This document shows, piece by piece, positions 59,390 to 64,000 of a stretch of DNA of 64,000 nt. Under the pieces are notes generated by a model that was not told the origin of the DNA, searched no databases, and worked only from the letters and a program-made list of their open reading frames with translations. The stretch spans positions 62,001-126,000 of the forward strand of contig NZ_VDQT01000003.1 in assembly GCF_007667275.1 (NCBI RefSeq), written 5' to 3'. Source of the stretch: Stenotrophomonas rhizophila (lineage in GTDB: Bacteria; Pseudomonadota; Gammaproteobacteria; Xanthomonadales; Xanthomonadaceae). The number at the start of each line of letters is the position of its first letter. Position 1 is the first letter of the stretch. Both the position numbers and the translations under genes were made by a program.

Positions 59390-60393
59390 TCCTCGCTCCC
59401 GAAATCGGTGCGGAAGGCCTCGGCGGCGATCCCGCGTTCGCGCAGGAACGGAATGAGCGCATCGGTGTTGCCATGGGTGGCGATCACCCGGCGCGCGCCG
59501 GTCTGTTCGATGGTCTGCAGCAGCGCGGGCCAGTCGGCATGGTCGGAGACCACGAATCCCCGGTCGTAGTTGCGGCGCCGGCGGTTGCCGCGCAGCCGCA
59601 TCCAGCCCGACGCGAAGCCGAGCTGATGTTTGCCGAACCGCCGCAGCCAGGTGGTGCCGGCAGCCGACGGCGGTGCCAGGATCAACTTGCCGGCCGCATC
59701 GGGCTCGCGCCCCTGTTCGGCCACCGTGTGCGTTTCCAGCATCGGAATGCCCGCCTCGCGGTACACCGCCACGCCATTGGCAATGGCGCCGTGCAGCCAG
59801 GCCGGCTGATCGTCCAGCGGCAGCAGCTCGGCCAGCACCCGCTGCGCCTTGCCCAGTGCGTAGCAGAGCAGAATGGCCGCTTCGCCGCGCTGCGCGCACT
59901 CCCGACGCCAGGCGACGATCTCGGCCGCCACTTCGGCGGTGTCCTGCCAGCGATAGATCGGCAATGCGAAAGTGGCTTCGGTGATGAACACATCGCAGCG
60001 CACCACCTCGAACGGCGCGCAGGTCGGGTCGGGCTGGCGCTTGTAGTCGCCCGAGGCGACCCAGACCTGCGACCCGTCGTCGATGCGCACCTGCGCCGAG
60101 CCCAGCACGTGCCCGGCCGAGTGCAATGACACGCGCACCTTGCCCAGGGTGAACGATTCACCGTACTCGTAAGCCTGCAGCGGCACATCGCCCAGCCGCC
60201 AGCGCAGGATCGGCACGCTGCCGGTGGTGCTGTAGTACTGGCCCATGCCGCCGCGGGCGTGGTCGCCGTGGCCATGGGTGATCACCGCGCGCGGCACCGG
60301 CCGCCATGGATCGATATGGAAATCGCCCGCAGGGCAGTACAGGCCTTCCGGGCGCAGCACCACCAGATCGTTGTCCGCAGCAGTCATGCTCAT
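59386..60393 (-). CDS. Ligase-associated metallo-beta-lactamase-fold exonuclease
   Basis: A 335-residue nuclease of the beta-CASP/MBL fold. The metal site is HGHGDHARGG, with later HSAGHVLGSAQV, and SDHADW. In Pseudomonas putida a homologous protein is a Mn-dependent DNA exonuclease encoded with Lhr, ligase and PdeM. Two in-frame ATGs (60393, 60387) lie at the start; the first is given. It heads the four-gene unit, divergent from the aidB-like gene. Confidence 0.92.
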   Translation of the reverse strand: MSMTAADNDLVVLRPEGLYCPAGDFHIDPWRPVPRAVITHGHGDHARGGMGQYYSTTGSVPILRWRLGDVPLQAYEYGESFTLGKVRVSLHSAGHVLGSAQVRIDDGSQVWVASGDYKRQPDPTCAPFEVVRCDVFITEATFALPIYRWQDTAEVAAEIVAWRRECAQRGEAAILLCYALGKAQRVLAELLPLDDQPAWLHGAIANGVAVYREAGIPMLETHTVAEQGREPDAAGKLILAPPSAAGTTWLRRFGKHQLGFASGWMRLRGNRRRRNYDRGFVVSDHADWPALLQTIEQTGARRVIATHGNTDALIPFLRERGIAAEAFRTDFGSEE

Positions 60394-60499
60394 GCCTGCA
60401 CTGTGCCGTCGCGCTCGTGCACGAGGTGAGAATCCGCCTGAACGGCGGCCTGCGCGTGGATGCGGCAGAATCGGCCTGTCCGCCAGGAGGGCCTGCACG

Positions 60500-62131
60500 A
60501 TGACGTCCGTTCTGCCTGCATTTGAAACCCACGAAGTCGACAACCAGCCGCCGCCGTTCGGCGGGCGTAACCTGTGGGCCGACGATGTCGCCCTGGCCGA
60601 AGCGGTGCAGCGCGAGGGCGGGGGCGCGTTCACCGGGGCGTTGCAGGCCTACGGTGCGATCGCCGGCGATGTGTTGTATCGGCTGGGGTTCGACGCCAAC
60701 CGCGACCGTCCGCGACTGCGTACCCACGATGCGCAGGGCCACCGCATCGACACGGTGGAGTTCCACCCGGCGTACCACCAGCTGATGGAGCTGGGCAAAC
60801 GCCATGGCGTGGCAGGGCTGTCCTGGCAGGACGGCCGCCCCGGGGCGCACGTCGCACGCGCCGCGCTCAGCTTCCTGCATCACCAGGCCGAGGCCGGCAC
60901 CAGTTGTCCGCTCACCATGACCCACGCGGCGGTGGCGGTACTGCGCCAGGATCCGCTGCTGGCCGACTGGGCCGACAAGGCCGCCGCACCGGTGTACGAC
61001 CCGCGCGATGTGCCGATGGCCGACAAGGCCGGCATCACCCTGGGCATGGGCATGACCGAGAAGCAGGGCGGCTCGGACGTCCGCAGCAATGCCACGCGCG
61101 CCGAGCTTCGCGAAGACGGCAGCTACGCGCTGGTGGGGCACAAGTGGTTCTTTTCCGCGCCGATGTCCGACGCCTTCCTGGTGCTGGCGCAGGCGCCGGC
61201 GGGGTTGACCTGTTTCCTGATGCCGCGCCGGCTGGCCAATGGCAACCGCAATGCCTTCCGGCTGATGCGGTTGAAGGACAAACTGGGCGACTGGTCGAAC
61301 GCGTCCAGCGAGGTCGAACTGTGTGGTGCCTGGGCGCGCCGGGTGGGCGAAGAAGGGCGGGGCGTGGCCACCATCATCGGCATGGTGATGATGACCCGCC
61401 TGGACTGCATGCTCGGTGCCGCCGCGGAAGTGCGCATGGCGCTGGCGCAGGCACTGCACCACACCCGCCATCGCACGGCGTTCGGCCGGCGGCTGTGCGA
61501 TCAGCCGCTGATGGCCAACGTGCTGGCCGACCTGGCGATCGAATCCGAGGCGGCGACCGCGTTCGCCATGCGCGTGGCGCGTGCGGTCGACCAGGCCGCG
61601 CATGATGCGCGGGAAGCGGCCTTCGCCCGCATCGCCACCGCCGTGGGCAAGTACTGGGTCTGCAAGCGGGCGGCGGTGTTCGTCAACGAAGCGCAGGAAT
61701 GCCTGGGCGGTGCAGGGTATGTGGAAGAGTCGATGCTGCCGCGCCTGTACCGGCAGGCGCCGCTGAACTCGATCTGGGAAGGCAGCGGCAACATCCAGTG
61801 CCTGGACGTACTGCGTGCGCTGGCGCGCGAACCGCAGGCGCTGCCGGTGCTGGACGCGGAACTGGATGCGGTGGCCGGCCGCGATGCCGACTACGATCGC
61901 GCGCTGCAGTCGCTGCGCGGCGTACTTGCTGCGGCACCGGTTGAAGCCCAGGCGCGGGCGGTGACCGAGCGGTTGGCGCTGTTGCTGCAGGCCTCGGTAC
62001 TGCTGCGGGCGGGCAGCCCGGTGGCGGAGGCGTTCGTGCGTTCGCGCCTGGGCGGGGTGCACGGGATGGCGTTCGGGACGCTGGATGAGGCGGTGGATTG
62101 CCAGGCGGTAATGCAGCGCGCGCTGCCATGA
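60500..62131 (+). CDS. aidB: Acyl-CoA dehydrogenase-like protein, AidB family
   Basis: A 543-residue flavoprotein of the AidB branch of acyl-CoA dehydrogenases. E. coli AidB is part of the adaptive response to DNA alkylation. Conserved segments are TCPLTMTHAAV-like SCPLTMTHAA, MTEKQGGSDVRSN (flavin-binding), and WEGSGNIQCLDVLRAL at the C-terminal side. The start at 60500 follows CAGGAGG by 9 bases. It is adjacent to and divergent from the DNA-repair module, so both may respond to DNA damage; this is inference. Confidence 0.92.
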   Translation: MTSVLPAFETHEVDNQPPPFGGRNLWADDVALAEAVQREGGGAFTGALQAYGAIAGDVLYRLGFDANRDRPRLRTHDAQGHRIDTVEFHPAYHQLMELGKRHGVAGLSWQDGRPGAHVARAALSFLHHQAEAGTSCPLTMTHAAVAVLRQDPLLADWADKAAAPVYDPRDVPMADKAGITLGMGMTEKQGGSDVRSNATRAELREDGSYALVGHKWFFSAPMSDAFLVLAQAPAGLTCFLMPRRLANGNRNAFRLMRLKDKLGDWSNASSEVELCGAWARRVGEEGRGVATIIGMVMMTRLDCMLGAAAEVRMALAQALHHTRHRTAFGRRLCDQPLMANVLADLAIESEAATAFAMRVARAVDQAAHDAREAAFARIATAVGKYWVCKRAAVFVNEAQECLGGAGYVEESMLPRLYRQAPLNSIWEGSGNIQCLDVLRALAREPQALPVLDAELDAVAGRDADYDRALQSLRGVLAAAPVEAQARAVTERLALLLQASVLLRAGSPVAEAFVRSRLGGVHGMAFGTLDEAVDCQAVMQRALP

Positions 62132-62132
62132 G

Positions 62133-62163
62133 GCCGCGCGCGGTTGTCGCAACCGCGCGCGGC
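62133..62163. terminator. Long perfect hairpin between convergent genes
   Basis: A 14-base perfect stem GCCGCGCGCGGTTG/CAACCGCGCGCGGC with a TCG loop. It has little T on either side, so termination is possible but unproven; it fits a convergent gap. Confidence 0.65.
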
Positions 62164-62173
62164 AATCAATTAA

Positions 62174-62578
62174 TCAATGCTTGGCGTCATTCGCGTTCTG
62201 GCGGGCGTCGTCGGCGACGTCGCGGGCCTTGTCGGCGACCTTTTCAGCGGCATTGGCGGTAGCGTCGCTGGCGTTGGCGGCCGCGTCGCGAGCGGCGACC
62301 TTGGCATCGGCTGCGGCCGCAGCGGTGGCATCGGCCGCGCGATCCAGCGCCGGCTGCACGTCGGCGGCGGCACGTTCGGATGCGGCAGCGGCCTCGTCGG
62401 CGGCATTGCGGGTGGAGGCGGCGGCCTGGTCGACCGCTGCACGCGCGGCCTCGCCGGTGCTGTCGGCGGCCTGCGCGGCGTCGGCGCGCGCCTGCTCGGC
62501 TTCCGGGCCCTTGCACGCAACCAGCGCGAGCAGCAGCGAAGCGGCCATCAGCGGCGTGGTGATCGAACGAATCTTCAT
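62174..62578 (-). CDS. Alanine-rich lipoprotein
   Basis: A 134-residue protein with a lipoprotein signal (LLLALVACKG, lipidated cysteine near residue 22). The mature part is almost wholly Ala, Asp, Glu, Arg in a heptad-like helical pattern (ADEAAAASERAAADVQPALD and similar), so a long coiled coil like Lpp is likely. No enzymatic motif. A similar protein is encoded 150 bases upstream on the same strand. Envelope-spacer or surface-coat function is inference. Confidence 0.8.
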   Translation of the reverse strand: MKIRSITTPLMAASLLLALVACKGPEAEQARADAAQAADSTGEAARAAVDQAAASTRNAADEAAAASERAAADVQPALDRAADATAAAAADAKVAARDAAANASDATANAAEKVADKARDVADDARQNANDAKH

Positions 62579-62674
62579 GGCGCTCTCCATCAGGGTCTCA
62601 GGGAGGGCCGATGCTATTCATCGGGCCGTGTCGGCCCGGTGAACGGGGAATGCGTCAATCCAGGGGCAAAGAAA

Positions 62675-62698
62675 AAGCCGCTGGCGAACCAGCGGCTT
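62675..62698 (-). terminator. Terminator after the upstream lipoprotein
   Basis: Stem AAGCCGCTGG/CCAGCGGCTT, four-base loop, with T-rich sequence following on the minus strand. It separates the two Ala-rich lipoprotein genes. Confidence 0.85.
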
Positions 62699-62726
62699 CT
62701 TCAGACTTGCTTGAAGAAAGAAGTTA

Positions 62727-63068
62727 TTACTTCTTGGCTTCTTCAGCAGCGTCCTTGGCCTGCTCGGCGGTGGCTTCACCGGCCTTGGCAGCGTCGGCAG
62801 CAGCGTCGGCAGCAGCGTCGGTGGCAGCAGCGCCAGCCTGGGCAGCGGCATCGGCCGAAGCGTCAGCAGCGGTGGTGGCGGTGTCGGCGGCAGCCTGGGC
62901 AGCGTCAGCGGTCTGGGCGCCAGCAGCAGCGGCCTGGTCGGCAGCGACCTGGGCGTCGGCAGCGGCTTCGTTGGCCGAAGCGGCGGCGTCAGCAGCCTGT
63001 TCCTGCTTCGAGCAGGCGGTCAGAGCCAGGCCCAGGGCCATTGCGATCAGCAGCTTGTTGATGCTCAT
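62727..63068 (-). CDS. Alanine-rich lipoprotein, paralogue
   Basis: A 113-residue lipoprotein (lipobox LALTACSKQ, cysteine near residue 19) whose mature part is an Ala-rich helical repeat (ADAAASANEAAADAQVAADQ and on) that ends EEAKK. It shares the style of the protein at 62174 but not a long identical stretch, so the pair is an old duplication or convergent low complexity. Codons for Ala alternate GCA/GCC/GCG, unlike a simple DNA tandem repeat. Confidence 0.8.
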   Translation of the reverse strand: MSINKLLIAMALGLALTACSKQEQAADAAASANEAAADAQVAADQAAAAGAQTADAAQAAADTATTAADASADAAAQAGAAATDAAADAAADAAKAGEATAEQAKDAAEEAKK

Positions 63069-63192
63069 TAGTGTGAATCCTCGTCGTTAGATTAGGCAAC
63101 GCGCTATTGCGCGCCCGGCCACATGATGACAAGCCACGTTGGGCTGTCAAGCGATCCCGCATTCATTTTTGCGAAACGGGTGTTAATTTCAA

Positions 63193-64000
63193 TCAAATCA
63201 ATTCGATGGCGATGGCGGTGGCTTCGCCGCCGCCAATGCACAGTGTAGCAATTCCGCGCTTTGCATCACGCTTGCGCAGGGCGTTGACCAGCGTGACCAC
63301 CAGGCGCGCACCGGACGCACCGATCGGATGGCCCAGTGCGCAGGCGCCGCCGTGCACGTTGACCTTCTCGTGCGCAATGCCCAGCTCGCGGATCGGGGCC
63401 ATCGCGACCACCGCGAACGCCTCGTTGATCTCGAACAGGTCGACCTCGTCCAGGCGCCAGCCGGCCTTTTCAAGCACCTTGTGGATCGCGCCGATCGGCG
63501 CGGTGGTGAACCATTCCGGCTCCTGTGAATGGGTGGCATGCGCCACGATCCGCGCCAACGGCTGCAGGCCGCGCGCCGCAGCATCGTCTTCCGCCAGCAG
63601 GACCACGGCGGCGGCACCGTCGGAGATGCTCGACGAGCTGGCGGCGGTGACCGTGCCGTCCTTCTTGAACGCCGGGCGCAGGGTCGGGATCTTGGCGATG
63701 TCGGAACGGCCCGGCTGCTCGTCCAGGCGATACTCGACCTCGCCCTTGCGCCCCGCGACCTTCACCGCGACGATCTCGTCGTCGAACGCACCGTCGGCCT
63801 GGGCGGCCTGCGCACGGCGCACCGACTCGATGGCATAGACATCCTGTTCCTCACGGGTCACCTGGTACTTGTCCACCGCGCATTCGGCAAACTCGCCCAT
63901 GGCCTTGCCGTCGTAGGCATTGACCAGCCCGTCGTGGGCCATGTGGTCGACCGCCTGGAAATTCCCGAAGCGGTTGCCGGTACGCGAATTGGGCAGCAGG
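63193..64000 (-). CDS. Thiolase (acetyl-CoA acyltransferase), 5' part outside window
   Basis: The C-terminal 268 residues of a thiolase; the frame is open to the window edge (PNSRTGNRFGNFQAVDHMAH). The conserved NEAFA, GGACALGHPIGASGAR (catalytic histidine) and CIGGGEATA (catalytic cysteine) are present; the nucleophilic cysteine near residue 90 lies outside. It takes part in beta-oxidation or acetoacetyl-CoA metabolism. Confidence 0.93.
   Translation of the reverse strand, partial: LLPNSRTGNRFGNFQAVDHMAHDGLVNAYDGKAMGEFAECAVDKYQVTREEQDVYAIESVRRAQAAQADGAFDDEIVAVKVAGRKGEVEYRLDEQPGRSDIAKIPTLRPAFKKDGTVTAASSSSISDGAAAVVLLAEDDAAARGLQPLARIVAHATHSQEPEWFTTAPIGAIHKVLEKAGWRLDEVDLFEINEAFAVVAMAPIRELGIAHEKVNVHGGACALGHPIGASGARLVVTLVNALRKRDAKRGIATLCIGGGEATAIAIELI

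Noticed and set aside
60158..62152. A 664-residue frame opposite aidB
   Set aside because: Shadow of a conserved flavoprotein gene.
62177..63061. A 294-residue plus-strand frame over the lipoprotein genes
   Set aside because: Antisense of two genes with clear signal peptides and terminators; Gly/Arg/Gln repeats are the complement of Ala codons.

Overview
The window is high-GC chromosomal DNA from a gammaproteobacterium of the family Xanthomonadaceae, most probably Stenotrophomonas. The evidence is the gene content and order (hflK-hflC-purA; rpoE-rseA-mucD followed by lepA-lepB-DUF4845-rnc-era-recO), an M2/ACE-like peptidase lipoprotein, and many short GTAG-headed hairpin repeats that match the published description of S. 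maltophilia SMAG elements. The genus call is inference; the gene calls rest on the translated proteins. No rRNA, tRNA, CRISPR array, prophage or insertion sequence was recognised.

Layout. 1-7.1 kb: peroxiredoxin, CbpA-like DnaJ protein, PilH-like response regulator, AcuI/YhdH-type reductase, the HflKC protease regulators and purA. 7.1-16.1 kb is the most accessory-looking part: a hipBA toxin-antitoxin pair with a double inverted-repeat operator, two uncharacterised genes that overlap tail to tail, a lysine-rich histone-like protein beside a large catalase (katE), a PAS-AraC regulator, an amino-acid permease broken by a one-base frameshift, and an A+T-richer orphan gene. 16.2-19.3 kb: gcvP under a glycine riboswitch. 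19.6-23.7 kb: Bcr/CflA exporter, a small conserved protein, a 460-base gene-free stretch with two large nested palindromes, and the M2 peptidase. 23.8-30.2 kb: envelope remodelling genes (ArnT-like GT-C transferase, PAP2 phosphatase, EptA-like phosphoethanolamine transferase), divergent from a ColRS-like two-component system that is the obvious candidate regulator.

30.2-38.9 kb: DUF819 membrane protein, cstA-ybdD (pyruvate/peptide uptake type), two pirins flanking a small secreted protein, and a FadJ-type beta-oxidation enzyme. 39-42.1 kb: rpoE-rseA-mucD envelope-stress operon, with a near-consensus sigma-E promoter upstream of rpoE that implies autoregulation. 42.2-47.6 kb: lepA, signal peptidase I, DUF4845, RNase III, Era and RecO, closely packed and partly overlapping. 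47.6-53.1 kb: response regulator fused to an Hpt domain, RlmD, CYTH-domain protein, NagZ, hypoxanthine phosphoribosyltransferase, a methylthio-nucleoside phosphorylase and a cold-shock protein. 53.1-60.4 kb: FAD monooxygenase, a small orphan, and a four-gene overlapping DNA-repair module (MBL exonuclease, ATP-dependent ligase, Lhr-type helicase, PdeM phosphoesterase). 60.5-64 kb: AidB-like acyl-CoA dehydrogenase, two tandem alanine-rich lipoproteins, and a thiolase cut by the window edge.

No wholly new multi-gene system stood out with certainty. The best leads are the hipBA operator arrangement, GTAG repeats that supply the stop codons of two genes, the nested palindromes near 21.4 kb, the lipid A remodelling/ColRS locus, the tail-overlapping unknown pair near 9.7 kb, and the A+T-rich orphan at 15.3-16.1 kb.
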